From NCBI GenBank assembly GCA_013822265.1, contig PNKD01000010.1, positions 1 through 59,189 on the forward strand: a stretch of DNA of 59,189 nt, in the 5' to 3' direction. Positions 1 to 8,898 of this stretch are shown in pieces; the first letter of the stretch is position 1, and the number at the start of each line of letters is the position of its first letter. The notes beneath the pieces are model-generated. The model made no database searches. It worked only from the letters and a program-made list of their open reading frames with translations, and was not told the DNA's origin. The translations under genes and the position numbers were made by a program. The DNA comes from Leptothrix sp. (in: b-proteobacteria) (lineage in GTDB: Bacteria; Pseudomonadota; Gammaproteobacteria; Burkholderiales; Burkholderiaceae_C).

Positions 1-20
1 CGGCAATCCTGTGGGCTCAG

Positions 21-44
21 CGCGTGCGCGTGCGCGTGCGCGTG
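21..44. repeat. CGCGTG hexanucleotide tandem repeat, four units
   Basis: Four perfect copies of CGCGTG lie just downstream of the stop codon of the last gene of the large minus-strand operon. The array is short and outside any gene I accept. It could change copy number by slippage, but nothing shows a function. The rest of 1-65 contains nothing else I can recognise. Confidence 0.7.
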
Positions 45-65
45 CCGTGGCCGCCAGCCCCTGCC

Positions 66-1226
66 TTACGAAGGCAGGAAGTCCACCGGCCAGGTGACGA
101 CCATGACGTCGACATCCTTGGCCCCGAAGTCGAACTGCCGGATGCGTGCCAGCAGCTTCTTCTCCAGCTCCTCGGCCTTGAGTTCGCTGCTGACGATGCG
201 CAGCCCGTCCACGGTGCCGGCGGGTGCGATCTTCAGCTCGAGCACGACTTTGCCCTGCAGTGCCGGTTCGTCGCGCAGCGCGCGGTTGTAGAGGGCGTAG
301 ATGGCGCCCTTGTTGCGTTCGAAGACGAGCTTGATGTCCTCGATGCTGCGGCTGGATTTGCCGCTGCTGCCCTTGCTCAGCGTGCCGCCCTTGCCGCCGC
401 GGCCACCCACGCTGCCGCCGCTGCCCGTGCCGTCGCGCGCACCGCCGCCACCGGGGCCGCCGCCGCCGCCGCCGCCGGCCACACCTTCGACCAGCGTGGT
501 GGCGCGGCCGGCCAGGCCGCCGCCGCCGGTGTTGCGGCTGTAGGCCGCGGTATTGATGCCGCCGCTGCCGTTGGTGGCGTTGCTGGTGATCAGCGCGCGC
601 ACCGGCACGCCGGCCTCGGTGCCGGCACCCACGCCGACGCCCACGCCGGTGCCCACGCCCGGGCCGGGCCGGATGTCCTGGCGCAGCTGTACCGCGGCCG
701 GCGCGCCGCTGAGTTCGGCGAGTTCGTTCTTCATCGCCAACAGGCCCACGCCGCTGGCCTTGCGGCGCGCGTTGTCCAGCGCCACTTCGCCGGGTGGCTT
801 GCCTTCGATGGGGCGGCGTGCCTCGGGCACCGGCGCGGCCTTCTTCGGTGGCGTGGGCGGCGCGGGTTTGTCGTTGGCCGCCTCGGGCTTGGCCAGCGCG
901 ACTTCGGTGGCGGCCTCGGGCTTGGGCGGCGCAGGGGCCGCGGGCTGGCGTTCGAGAAGCAGGCGCGCCATCGGCGGCGGCAGCGGCTGGGCTTCGGTTC
1001 GCTCGGCCTGGCGCAAGGGTACCAAGGGCAGCACCACGGCCAGCAGCAGCACCAGCGCACCGATGCGCTGGAGGATGCGGCGGAAGCGCTTTTCGTCTTC
1101 GGCCGCCACGGTCCACGGCAGCACCGCGGCGCGGCGCGCCAGGCCGGCCAGCATGGGCAGGCCGCCGGCCGGCAAGGCCGGGTGCGGCGACGCCGGGAAG
1201 GCGAAGGTGGCGGCTGCGGCCGTCAT
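66..1226 (-). CDS. TonB-like energy transducer with AgmX/PglI-type C-terminal domain
   Basis: 386 residues. Likely an inner-membrane-anchored, periplasm-spanning protein driven by the neighbouring ExbB/ExbD homologues. One membrane segment (about 54-71) is followed by a Pro/Ala/Lys-rich stretch (about 75-160) like the extended part of TonB, then a Gly-rich linker (about 245-290), then a compact C-terminal domain (about 295-386) containing IEDIKLVFERNKGAIY, typical of AgmX/PglI C-termini. That domain replaces the usual TonB C-terminus, so the outer-membrane partner is probably not a classical siderophore receptor. The ATG overlaps the stop of the upstream ExbD gene (ATGA), so translation is coupled. 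It is the last gene of the operon. Family assignment is fairly secure; the role is inferred. Confidence 0.85.
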   Translation of the reverse strand: MTAAAATFAFPASPHPALPAGGLPMLAGLARRAAVLPWTVAAEDEKRFRRILQRIGALVLLLAVVLPLVPLRQAERTEAQPLPPPMARLLLERQPAAPAPPKPEAATEVALAKPEAANDKPAPPTPPKKAAPVPEARRPIEGKPPGEVALDNARRKASGVGLLAMKNELAELSGAPAAVQLRQDIRPGPGVGTGVGVGVGAGTEAGVPVRALITSNATNGSGGINTAAYSRNTGGGGLAGRATTLVEGVAGGGGGGGPGGGGARDGTGSGGSVGGRGGKGGTLSKGSSGKSSRSIEDIKLVFERNKGAIYALYNRALRDEPALQGKVVLELKIAPAGTVDGLRIVSSELKAEELEKKLLARIRQFDFGAKDVDVMVVTWPVDFLPS

Positions 1227-1732
1227 GCGTCCATCCTCTGCCTCACGGCAAACGAAACATCGCTGAACCCCGCCTTCGCGCAGGTGGCCATCACCTTGCG
1301 CAGCAGCTGGTAGGGGATCTGCTTGTCGGCCATGATGGTCACGGCGTGGCCGTCGCTGCTGATCTTGTCGCGGTTCTCGGCGCGCACCACGGGGCGCGCG
1401 GCCAGCAGGTCGAGTTCGGCCTTCAGGCCGGGAATCAGGTCATCGCTGACGGCCATGGCCTCGCTGACCAGCGCCACGCGCCGGCCGGCGGCCAGGATCT
1501 CGTCGCCGGCCACGACCAGCACCACCGTTTCCTTGGGCGCCTGGTTGCTGTTGGCCAGCGGCAGCGCCACCGCCTTGGGGCTGACCAGGCTCTCGACGCC
1601 GCTGGCGCTGGAGAGCAGGAAGAAGATGAGGATGGTGAAGACGTCGATCAGCGCGACGAGGTTCATGTCCATCGCCGTGCTGTTGCGCGCCTTGCGCTGG
1701 GCGCGCTTTTCCAGCGGCGTGAGCGCGGCCAT
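1223..1732 (-). CDS. ExbD/TolR family biopolymer transport protein (with conserved Asp)
   Basis: 169 residues, a stator/plug-type subunit that with an ExbB homologue turns proton flow into mechanical work. A short basic N-terminus is followed by one membrane helix (about 23-43) containing IDVFTILIFFLL. Asp30 matches the essential proton-path aspartate of ExbD/TolR. The rest is a periplasmic domain. Its start overlaps the stop of the preceding ExbD-like gene (TGATG), and its stop overlaps the TonB-like gene. The two ExbD-like genes are not equivalent: this one keeps the aspartate and the other does not. Confidence 0.9.
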   Translation of the reverse strand: MAALTPLEKRAQRKARNSTAMDMNLVALIDVFTILIFFLLSSASGVESLVSPKAVALPLANSNQAPKETVVLVVAGDEILAAGRRVALVSEAMAVSDDLIPGLKAELDLLAARPVVRAENRDKISSDGHAVTIMADKQIPYQLLRKVMATCAKAGFSDVSFAVRQRMDA

Positions 1733-2280
1733 CAGCTGCGCCCCCCGGCCGGCGTCGCGGCCGCGGCCTTCAGCACCTTGCCTCCCGTGCTGGCCTTGAC
1801 CACCGGCGCGTCGCCCACCGAGATGTTCGGGAACAGCTCGGCGCGAACCAGCTTGGGCCCCTGCGCGGTGACGGTGCCGCGCACGGCGTCCATCACCTGC
1901 ACCAGCTGGTCGTAGCTGGTGTCGGGCTCGGCCAGCAGCGTGGCTTCGCGCTGGTCGGGGAACTTGCCCTTGACCATCACCATCAGTTGCTGCAGCGCCT
2001 TCATGTCGTGTTCGGTGCCGGTGCGGTCTATGCGCTGGATGAGGCCGCCGATGCGGTCGCCCACCTCGAGCGCGTCCTTGCGGATCACCACCTCGAGCTG
2101 CAGGTTCTGGACCTTCAGCTGCTCCACCGCCGACTGCTGCGCCGGCAGTTGCAGGTCCATCACCGCCAGCCGCGTGAACACGGCGGTGGACAGCAGGAAG
2201 GGCACCAGCACCACGATCAGGTTGATGAAGGCGGTGATCTCCAGGTGCGGCACTTCCTTGCGCAATCGACGCGTTCTCAT
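1732..2280 (-). CDS. ExbD/TolR family protein lacking the conserved membrane Asp
   Basis: 182 residues with the ExbD/TolR layout: basic N-terminus (MRTRRLRKE), one membrane helix (about 15-38) and a periplasmic domain. Where ExbD proteins have FID in the helix this one reads FIN, with Asn20 at the position of the proton-carrying aspartate. Probably a structural partner of the Asp-containing paralogue in a mixed ExbD dimer, although loss of function is possible. It sits 45 bases after the ExbB-like gene and overlaps the next gene. Family call is sound; the consequence of the substitution is inference. Confidence 0.85.
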   Translation of the reverse strand: MRTRRLRKEVPHLEITAFINLIVVLVPFLLSTAVFTRLAVMDLQLPAQQSAVEQLKVQNLQLEVVIRKDALEVGDRIGGLIQRIDRTGTEHDMKALQQLMVMVKGKFPDQREATLLAEPDTSYDQLVQVMDAVRGTVTAQGPKLVRAELFPNISVGDAPVVKASTGGKVLKAAAATPAGGRS

Positions 2281-2325
2281 GGCGGCCCCTTGATGTTCTC
2301 GAATGCGTGAACGTCGTAAGGGCGC

Positions 2326-3030
2326 TCAGTCGGCGGTGCCCATCGCCCGCATGCCGGGCGCCTGCTGAGGCTCGCGATGGTCGCGGCCCTGCGACTCGCC
2401 GGCCAGGCGCTGCACCAGGTTCAGGAAGGTGATCTTGGCCGCTTCGAGGCTGTCGACGATCTCGCTCGCGCGCGCCTGCAGGAAGGCGTGGATGAGCAGG
2501 AACGGGATGGCCACCATCAGCGCGAAGGCCGTGTTGTTCATGGCCACCGAGATCGACGCGCTCAACAGCTCGGCCTTCTCGGCCGGGTTCACCTGCGCCA
2601 CGGCGGTGAAGCCCTTGATGAGGCCGATGATGGTGCCCAGCAGGCCCACCAGGGTGATGGTGTTGGCGAAGGTGGCGATGTAGTGGGTGCGCTTTTCCAG
2701 GCGCGGCACGATCTCCATCATGCCTTCCTCCATCGCGTGGTCGATGTCCTCGCGGCGGCGCGCGCTGTGCATGCGCGCCAGGCCGTTGGCGACGATCTTG
2801 CCGATGGCCGCCTCGCTGCTGGCCACGGCGCCGGCGGCCTCCTTGAACTTGCCGCCCTGCAGCAGCGGCAGCAGGCGGTCCCAGAGCAGCCGGTTCTCGC
2901 TGCGCGCACGGCGCAGGAAGATGAACCGCTCAACCGCGATGGCCAGGCCGATGGTCATCATCGTCAGGCTGGGGTAGAGAAAAGGTCCGCAGTCGACGAA
3001 GAACTTGACGACGGTGTTGAAGGTGTTCAT
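2326..3030 (-). CDS. MotA/TolQ/ExbB proton channel family protein
   Basis: 234 residues. Inner-membrane motor subunit expected to form the proton channel with the two ExbD-like proteins. Membrane segments lie near 14-36, 118-142 and 160-185. The second carries LVGLLGTIIGLIKGF, the classic ExbB/TolQ/MotA motif, and the third ISVAMNNTAFALMVAIP. A cytoplasmic domain (about 45-115) separates helices 1 and 2. I chose the ATG at 3030 because the family N-terminus begins there (MNTFNTVVKF) and it overlaps the stop of the upstream gene; the open frame further upstream reads as Arg/Pro-rich shadow sequence. Confidence 0.9.
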   Translation of the reverse strand: MNTFNTVVKFFVDCGPFLYPSLTMMTIGLAIAVERFIFLRRARSENRLLWDRLLPLLQGGKFKEAAGAVASSEAAIGKIVANGLARMHSARRREDIDHAMEEGMMEIVPRLEKRTHYIATFANTITLVGLLGTIIGLIKGFTAVAQVNPAEKAELLSASISVAMNNTAFALMVAIPFLLIHAFLQARASEIVDSLEAAKITFLNLVQRLAGESQGRDHREPQQAPGMRAMGTAD

Positions 3031-3428
3031 CGGGGTGCTCCGGTGGGGGCGGGGACGGGGGTGGCGGGAGGGGTGCCGGGGGCGGCCTTGGCCGCCTGCT
3101 CGGCCTTGTCGGCGCGCGCCTGCAGCTGGCCGGCGTAGTCGACCTGGCGGCGGAAGACCTCGCGGTCCACCGGCGCCAGTGCTTCGTCGAGCACGCTGTG
3201 CACGGGGCGGCCGCTCAGCTGGCCGGGAAGGGGCTTTTTCCAGGGCACGATGTAGAGCACCTTGGGCAGTTCGCGGTTGCCCAGGATCTGCGTGCGGTCG
3301 ATGTCGGCGCGGTCTTGTGCATGGGCTGCGGCGGCGGCCAGCACGAGCGTGGCTGTCAGTGCCGCGGCCCGTGCGGCTGTCCATGCTTCTGTCAGTGAAT
3401 TTCGCAGGGCAGGCGTCGGGCGTGTCAT
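3027..3428 (-). CDS. Small exported protein of unknown function
   Basis: 133 residues. A signal peptide is evident (about 1-37, hydrophobic core LTATLVLAAAAAHAQ, likely cleavage after AHA). The mature part has a conserved-looking centre (about 45-75, with LPKVLYIVPWKKPLPGQ) and a Glu/Ala/Lys then Pro-rich tail. I recognise no domain. Its ATG overlaps the stop of the upstream TPR lipoprotein and its stop overlaps the start of the ExbB-like gene, so it is an integral operon member and probably a periplasmic accessory of the motor complex. Confidence 0.75.
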   Translation of the reverse strand: MTRPTPALRNSLTEAWTAARAAALTATLVLAAAAAHAQDRADIDRTQILGNRELPKVLYIVPWKKPLPGQLSGRPVHSVLDEALAPVDREVFRRQVDYAGQLQARADKAEQAAKAAPGTPPATPVPAPTGAPR

Positions 3429-6400
3429 GGCGTGTCCTTGCGTGCGCTGGCGGCCAGCTTGGCGGGGGTCTCGGCCTGCGCCGGGCTGGCCGGCGCGGGC
3501 TTGCGCGCCTTCAGCTCGGCGGCCCAGCGGCCCAGCACCGGTGCGTCGGCCGGCGAGAGCTCCTGGCAGCGTTGGTACAGCACCAGCGCGCCGGCGTTGT
3601 CGCCCAGGTAGAGGTCGAGCAGGATCGCCAGGTTGAGCTGTGGCGCCGTGGCCAGCGGGTCGAGCGCGATGGCCGCCTCGTAGCTGGCGCGCGCCTCGGC
3701 CAGCTGCCCGGCCCGGCGCTGCGCCACACCCAGCTGGTTGAGCAGCGCCACGTGCTGCGCGCCGGTGGGCGCCGGCGTGGCCTGCAGCGCGGCCTGCAGC
3801 GCCGCGGCATCTTCGGGCAGGGCGTTGTCGAGGCGTTCACTCTTGCCGTAGCGCACCGGCTTGAGCTGTGCCAGGGCGGCAAAACTGCGCCGCACCCACT
3901 CGTCGTAGAGGCCCTCGGCGGCGCGCCGCGCATTGAGCTCGAACAGCGCGATGGCCTTCTCCTCGAACGGGAAGGCCTGCTCCTCGAGCATCACGTTGTA
4001 TTGCTCGAGCTCGGCCTTGCTGAGCTTCTTCGGGCGCGCCGAGCCCATCAGCGCCTTGCCGAAGTCCTGGTACAGCGCGCCGGTGTGGAAGGTGGCGGCG
4101 GTGGTGATCTCGGCCACGCCGGCCTCGGAGGCCGCGGCGTAGGCGCGCAGCGCCTCTTCCAGCCGGGCCTTCTTCAGCTTCAGCTGCTTGGCCAGCGGCT
4201 CCACCAGCGCCACCTCGCGGTAGGCGGCTTGCAGCGGTTCGGCCAGCGCCAGCGTGGCCTGGCCGCCCAGCGTGCGCGTGCCTGCGGTGCGCGCGTCGCC
4301 GGCGGCGGCGTCGGCCTGCTGCACGGCGCGCTGCCAGCTGGCGGCCAGCGCGGGCTGGCCGTCGCGGCGCGCCAGTTCGGCGAGGTGCCAGCGCGCCTCG
4401 ACCGCGGACTCCAGCGGCTGCGGGTACTGCTGCAGGTAACGCGCCCAGGCCTTGAAGGCGGTGGCCATCAGCGGCGTCGAGCCGGGTGCCGGGGGCGCCA
4501 CCGGCGCGCGCGCCGCGGCGGTGGCCTTGCCCTTGGCCGGCGTGCTGCGAGCGACCGGCTTGCGCGATGGCGCGGCCACGGCCGGCGGTGGTGCGCTGGC
4601 GCGCTGCTGCAGGTCGGCCAGTGCCGCCTTCTCGTGCAGGTCGGCGGCCTGCCACAGCGCGCCGCGGGCCAGCTCGGGGTCGCCGCCGGCGCTGGCCACG
4701 CGTTCGAACTCGGCCGCCGCCAGGCTGTGGCGGCCGGCCTCCAGATAGGCCAGCGCCAGCCGCGGCGCCACCTCGGCCTGCAGCGCGTGGCCGGGCTGCT
4801 CGCGGCGGAAGGCTTCGAGCGCGGTGGTGGCCTCGTTCCAGTCCTTCAGCGCGACGAGACCGGCGGCGGCGTCGAACTGCGCACTGGCGCGCACCGCCGA
4901 CGTCGCCGGCAGCCCGGCGCCGGCGGCCATTGCGGCCACACGCCGGAAGTGGGCCACGGCGGCGCGCGTCTCGCCGCTGCCACGGGCGGCTTCACCCTGC
5001 CTGTAGATGGCCGCGGCCTGGCGCTCGACGAGCTCGGCGCGGCCGGCACTGCCCGCCGGGCTGAGCGCCAGCACCTCGCCGTAGGCGGCCTCGGCCGCGG
5101 CGTGCTGGCCGCGTTCGAAGGCGTGGTGGGCCAGCACCGTCCAGGCGGTGCGGCGCAGCTCGGGCGCCGGCACCGGCTGCAGCGCCAGCGCCCGGCGTGC
5201 CACGCCGGCCGCGGGCTCGGCATCGCCCAGCGCAAACAGCTGCTCGGCGGCGCGCACCAGTACGGCGCCGTTGCGCACGTCGGCCGGGAAAGCGGTGGCA
5301 AACCGCAGCGAACTGGCCACCGAGGCGCGCTGCAGCGCGGTGCGCTGTGCGGCGTCGCCATCACGCTCCTGCGCCGCGTAGGCCAGCAGCGCGCCGTAGC
5401 CGGCGTCGGCGCGGCGCAGCGGCGTAGTGGGTTGCGGTGTCGTGTTGGCGGCGCCGGCGTCAGGGGGCGCCACGGCCGGCGCAGGCGTGTAGGCCACGGT
5501 TTCGTATTCACGCGCCGCGTCGGCCCAGCGGCGGTCCTCGAACAGCAGTTCGGCCAGCAGGAAACGCTGCGCCGGCGCCTCGGCGTCGTCCGGAAAGGCG
5601 GCCAGCAGTGCGCCGTACCAGCGCACGGCCTCCTGCACGTCGGCGCCGGCCTTGCTCTTCTGCGCCAGCGCGTGGTGGTGGCGCGCCAGCTGGCCCAGGT
5701 GGGTCTTGACCAGCGGCTGCGCGCCCAGCCAGCCGCTGGGGTTGGCGCGGCGGAACTCGCTGTCGGCGCCGTAGCGCAGCACATGGTCCTTCTTGGCCTG
5801 CAGCGCCAGCGTGTCGAAGCCGTGGCGCTCGTAGATCTCGATCACGCGCGCCTGCAGCAGCGGCGCCTGTGCGTGCAGCGGCTGGCGGCGCACGAACAGC
5901 GCATAGGTGTCGGCGGCGTCCTTGATGCGTTCTTGCCGGATGTAGAGCTCGCCCAGGGCGCTGTAGACGCGGAACTGGTAGCCCTCGCGTGCCGGCGTGC
6001 CGATGTGGCGCGCGATGCTCTCGGCGCCCTGCAGGTTGGACAGCGCGATGCTCATGACGCGGAAGCTGTCGTCCACCAGTTCGCGGTCGGCGCGGGTGAG
6101 CCCGCGCACGGCGGCCAGTTCGGCGGTGTCGCGCACCTCGGCCGGCAGGCCGCCGAGCTTGAGATCGAGCACGCCGAAGAAGGGTTGCAGAGATTCCTCG
6201 AGCCGGCCCTGCTTGAACAGCGACCAGCCCTGCATGTAGAGGGCACGTTCGACGAAGGGCGTGGCCTGCCCGCTCTTCAGCACGGCGGCGTAAGCCGTCT
6301 CGGCCTGCTTGTAGTCGCGCATCGCGAACAGCAGCTCGCCGCGGCGGAATTGGGCCTCGTCGCCGTGCGCCGTGGCGGGGTAGCTGCCGACGAGGTGCGT

Positions 6401-6916
6401 CAGCGTCTTCAGCGCGCTTTCGAGGTCGCCACCCTGCTCCTGCGCGCGCGCCAGCTGGTAGAGCACGCGGTCGTTGTGCGGGTCTTGCGGGTAGGCCTTC
6501 AGGAACTCGTGGTAGCGGGCGATGGCGGCCTTGTAGTCGGGCTCGGCGCTGCGGGCCGCGCCGGTGGCGTCGGCGGCGATGCGGTCGGCGCGGTCCATCT
6601 CCAGGTCGCCCAGCCGGCGCAGGGCGTCGGGCCGCTGCGGTGCACCGGGTGCCGCCTGCAGGAACTGGCGGTAGGCGGCGATGGTCTGCTCTTCGGCCAC
6701 GCCGGTGATCTCGTCGGGCGTGACCTGGAGGCTGCTCGCGCCCAGGCTGGCCAGCGTGGGCTGGTCGTCGCCGGGCAGTGTCTTGCGGCCGGCGCAACCG
6801 GCCAGTGCCAGCACCGCGGCGAGCGCGGCGGCCAGCGCCTGCAGCGCCGGCCGCGCTGGCCGCGGCGCCGCAGCCAGCCCGCGCGGCCGACGTGGTGCGT
6901 GATGCGTGGCCTTCAC
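3425..6916 (-). CDS. Large TPR-repeat outer-membrane lipoprotein
   Basis: 1163 residues. N-terminal lipoprotein signal with lipobox LAGC (Cys41), then an almost entirely alpha-helical protein with many tetratricopeptide-like repeats. Clear TPR-type units lie near 90-260 and in the last 120 residues (for example LNQLGVAQRRAGQLAEARAS). The middle has low-complexity Ala/Lys/Pro linkers. Probably a periplasmic scaffold attached to the outer membrane and linking the motor to the barrels or cytochromes. The start overlaps the stop of the preceding TPR gene and the stop overlaps the next start. Family call is sound, partner proteins are unknown. Confidence 0.85.
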   Translation of the reverse strand: MKATHHAPRRPRGLAAAPRPARPALQALAAALAAVLALAGCAGRKTLPGDDQPTLASLGASSLQVTPDEITGVAEEQTIAAYRQFLQAAPGAPQRPDALRRLGDLEMDRADRIAADATGAARSAEPDYKAAIARYHEFLKAYPQDPHNDRVLYQLARAQEQGGDLESALKTLTHLVGSYPATAHGDEAQFRRGELLFAMRDYKQAETAYAAVLKSGQATPFVERALYMQGWSLFKQGRLEESLQPFFGVLDLKLGGLPAEVRDTAELAAVRGLTRADRELVDDSFRVMSIALSNLQGAESIARHIGTPAREGYQFRVYSALGELYIRQERIKDAADTYALFVRRQPLHAQAPLLQARVIEIYERHGFDTLALQAKKDHVLRYGADSEFRRANPSGWLGAQPLVKTHLGQLARHHHALAQKSKAGADVQEAVRWYGALLAAFPDDAEAPAQRFLLAELLFEDRRWADAAREYETVAYTPAPAVAPPDAGAANTTPQPTTPLRRADAGYGALLAYAAQERDGDAAQRTALQRASVASSLRFATAFPADVRNGAVLVRAAEQLFALGDAEPAAGVARRALALQPVPAPELRRTAWTVLAHHAFERGQHAAAEAAYGEVLALSPAGSAGRAELVERQAAAIYRQGEAARGSGETRAAVAHFRRVAAMAAGAGLPATSAVRASAQFDAAAGLVALKDWNEATTALEAFRREQPGHALQAEVAPRLALAYLEAGRHSLAAAEFERVASAGGDPELARGALWQAADLHEKAALADLQQRASAPPPAVAAPSRKPVARSTPAKGKATAAARAPVAPPAPGSTPLMATAFKAWARYLQQYPQPLESAVEARWHLAELARRDGQPALAASWQRAVQQADAAAGDARTAGTRTLGGQATLALAEPLQAAYREVALVEPLAKQLKLKKARLEEALRAYAAASEAGVAEITTAATFHTGALYQDFGKALMGSARPKKLSKAELEQYNVMLEEQAFPFEEKAIALFELNARRAAEGLYDEWVRRSFAALAQLKPVRYGKSERLDNALPEDAAALQAALQATPAPTGAQHVALLNQLGVAQRRAGQLAEARASYEAAIALDPLATAPQLNLAILLDLYLGDNAGALVLYQRCQELSPADAPVLGRWAAELKARKPAPASPAQAETPAKLAASARKDTP

Positions 6917-8898
6917 CGCGCGGCTCCCGGCGCGCCGGTGCGCTGCGCAAACTGCGCCTGGTCGTGGATCTGCGCGATGGCCAGCCGCGCCTGCGCGGCG
7001 TACTGCGCCAGGCGTTCCTGCTGGCTCTCGAGCTCGGCCACGGCGATGTCCTGCAGCTGCGCCTGCACGGCGCTGGCGGCCAGCGTGATGCCCGGCCGCA
7101 GCGCGGCCACGCGAGCCGCCAGCGCGGCGATGCGTTCGGCGAAGGCGGCATGGCGCGCCGGCTCGTCGCGCTGGGCGCGGGCCAGCGCGCTGTCTTGCGC
7201 CTGCGCGTGGGCCAGCGCGTTGTCGCTGGCGCGCAAGGCCTTGGTGGCCTGCCAGCCGCGCTCGCTGAAGGCCAGCGCCAGCTGCCAGGTCAGCGCGCCG
7301 GCGGCGCGGCGCAGGCGCTCGGTGGTGTCGGCGGCAAGCAGCACGTCGGGCGCGCCGTCGCTGGCGGCGATCGTCGCCCGGCCGTGGGCCAGGCGCTGCA
7401 GCAGGCCGCGCTCACGCTCGTCGGCGAAGGCTGCCGCGTCGCCGTCGGCCATCACGCGCGCCAGCTCGGCGGCCAGCGCGTCGCGGCGCCGTGCCAGCGC
7501 GGCGATCTCGGCCGCGCCGCCATGGGCGCGCGCGGCGGGCAGCTTGACGGCAAAGGCGCGCCGGCGGTTGTCGAGCATTTCGGTGTAGACGCCCAGGCTG
7601 TCCTGCCAGCGCGCCAGGTTGGCGTCGAGGAAGTTCAGGTCGCGCAGGTTCCTGAACGCGGCCTGGAAGGCGTGGCCGGCGAACAGCGGCGCCAGGTGGG
7701 CGGCATGTGGCATCGCGGGCAGCGTGCGGATGCCGGTGGCCGCGCCCAGGTCGGCGGCCGCGGCGTTGTCGGCCAGCAGCCCCTGCACCAGCACGCCGGC
7801 GCGGATGGCGGCGATGGACTCGACCAGCGCCAGCCGCTCACGCTCGAAGCCCGCCACCGCCTGCTCGTAGCCCTTGAGCGCGCTGCCGTAGGCGCGCAGC
7901 TCGGCCATCGCGAAGGGCAGCGCGATGCGCGCCTCGAGCACCGAGGCATCGGCGCCGCCGGCCGAGCCGCGGCCTGCGAGTTCGGTCCACGGCGCCAGCG
8001 CCAGCTGCGGGTCTTTCAGCTCGGCAGCGGCCCAGCCAAAACCCAGCAGCGCCTTGTTCGACGATGGTCCCGTCAGGCGCACGCGCTGCAGCGCCGAGCG
8101 CGCCTCGCGCGGCTGCTTGCCGGCCAGCGTGGCAAAACCCAGCGCGACGTTGGCGCGGTCGCGCAGGCTGCGCTGTTCCTCGTTGGCCGCGGGGGTGCGG
8201 CCGACGGCATCCAGCAGCGCCAGCCCCTTGTCGGCCTGGCCGCTCTTGACCAGCGCCACGCCCAGGTTGTAGCGCGCGTACAGGCCCGCATGCGGCGTGG
8301 CCTGGGGGTCGGCCTGCAGCGCCTCGAGCACCGCGGCGGCGCCGGCGTGGTCGTCGCGTGCCATCAGCAGCTGCGCCTGCAGCAGCCGGCGCTCGTCCTG
8401 CAGCGCGCCGGGCAGCGGCGCCTCGATGCGGGCCAGCGCCTGTTCGGCCACGGCGTTCAGGCCGCGCTGGTGGCGCGCCTGGGCCAGGAAGTACCAGGCG
8501 CGGTCGCGCACGGCCGGGCTGGCGTTGTTCTCGATCAGCTGCGCGAACACCGCGGCGGCCTCGTCGTGCAGGCCGTAGGCCAGCAGCATGCCGCCGCGCA
8601 GCACCTCGGCCTCGTCGTCGTGCGGGGCGATGCGGCCGAAGTGCTGCGACACCATCAGCCCCGTGAGCGCGCTGAAGGTCTTGTCCTGGTAGAGGTTGAA
8701 CAGCGTGTCGCCGTAATGCGGCGCCCCGACGGCCTGCGGCGCGCCGGGCTCGCGCGGCTGCGCGACCACTGCACCGACAAACGAAAACGCGAGCAACGCG
8801 ACCAAGCGAACGCCGCGGAACCGGCTCCGCCGGGCCGCTGGCGTTGCCCCCCCCCGGGGGGGAGCGCCGCAGGCGCTTCGGGGGGGGAGCGGTTTCAC
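6913..8898 (-). CDS. Exported TPR-like helical protein with repeat-derived N-terminus
   Basis: About 661 residues if translation starts at the GTG at 8898, which overlaps the stop of the preceding gene (GTGA). The first 28 or so residues are encoded by a dispersed intergenic repeat; the apparent signal peptide follows at about 29-46 (LVALLAFSFVGAVVA, then QP). The rest is Ala/Leu/Arg-rich helical sequence with TPR-like repeats in the first half and probable coiled coil near the C-terminus. No catalytic motif is visible. It pairs with the TPR lipoprotein immediately downstream. The start is uncertain: TTG codons inside the signal region could also serve. Confidence 0.75.
   Translation of the reverse strand: MKPLPPRSACGAPPRGGATPAARRSRFRGVRLVALLAFSFVGAVVAQPREPGAPQAVGAPHYGDTLFNLYQDKTFSALTGLMVSQHFGRIAPHDDEAEVLRGGMLLAYGLHDEAAAVFAQLIENNASPAVRDRAWYFLAQARHQRGLNAVAEQALARIEAPLPGALQDERRLLQAQLLMARDDHAGAAAVLEALQADPQATPHAGLYARYNLGVALVKSGQADKGLALLDAVGRTPAANEEQRSLRDRANVALGFATLAGKQPREARSALQRVRLTGPSSNKALLGFGWAAAELKDPQLALAPWTELAGRGSAGGADASVLEARIALPFAMAELRAYGSALKGYEQAVAGFERERLALVESIAAIRAGVLVQGLLADNAAAADLGAATGIRTLPAMPHAAHLAPLFAGHAFQAAFRNLRDLNFLDANLARWQDSLGVYTEMLDNRRRAFAVKLPAARAHGGAAEIAALARRRDALAAELARVMADGDAAAFADERERGLLQRLAHGRATIAASDGAPDVLLAADTTERLRRAAGALTWQLALAFSERGWQATKALRASDNALAHAQAQDSALARAQRDEPARHAAFAERIAALAARVAALRPGITLAASAVQAQLQDIAVAELESQQERLAQYAAQARLAIAQIHDQAQFAQRTGAPGAAR
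8801..8888 (-). repeat. Post-stop dispersed repeat, copy R1
   Basis: About 88 bases sharing ACCAAG...GCCGCGGAACCGGC, GCCGGGCCGCTGG, a C-run/G-run core and AGCGCCGCAGGCGCTTCGG with copies R2 and R3. It has several short self-complementary segments. It begins seven bases past the stop codon of the gene ending at 8895 and forms the 5' coding end of the TPR gene. It encodes no protein of its own. Confidence 0.75.

Noticed and set aside
245..545. The Gly-rich stretch of the TonB-like gene as a separate repeat element
   Set aside because: It is in frame and forms a linker of the protein; codons vary and it is not found elsewhere.
3005..7588. A 1527-codon plus-strand open frame
   Set aside because: It lies antisense to the TPR lipoprotein and its neighbours and is Arg/Ala/Gly/Gln-rich with no recognisable domain; long antisense frames are expected at this GC content.
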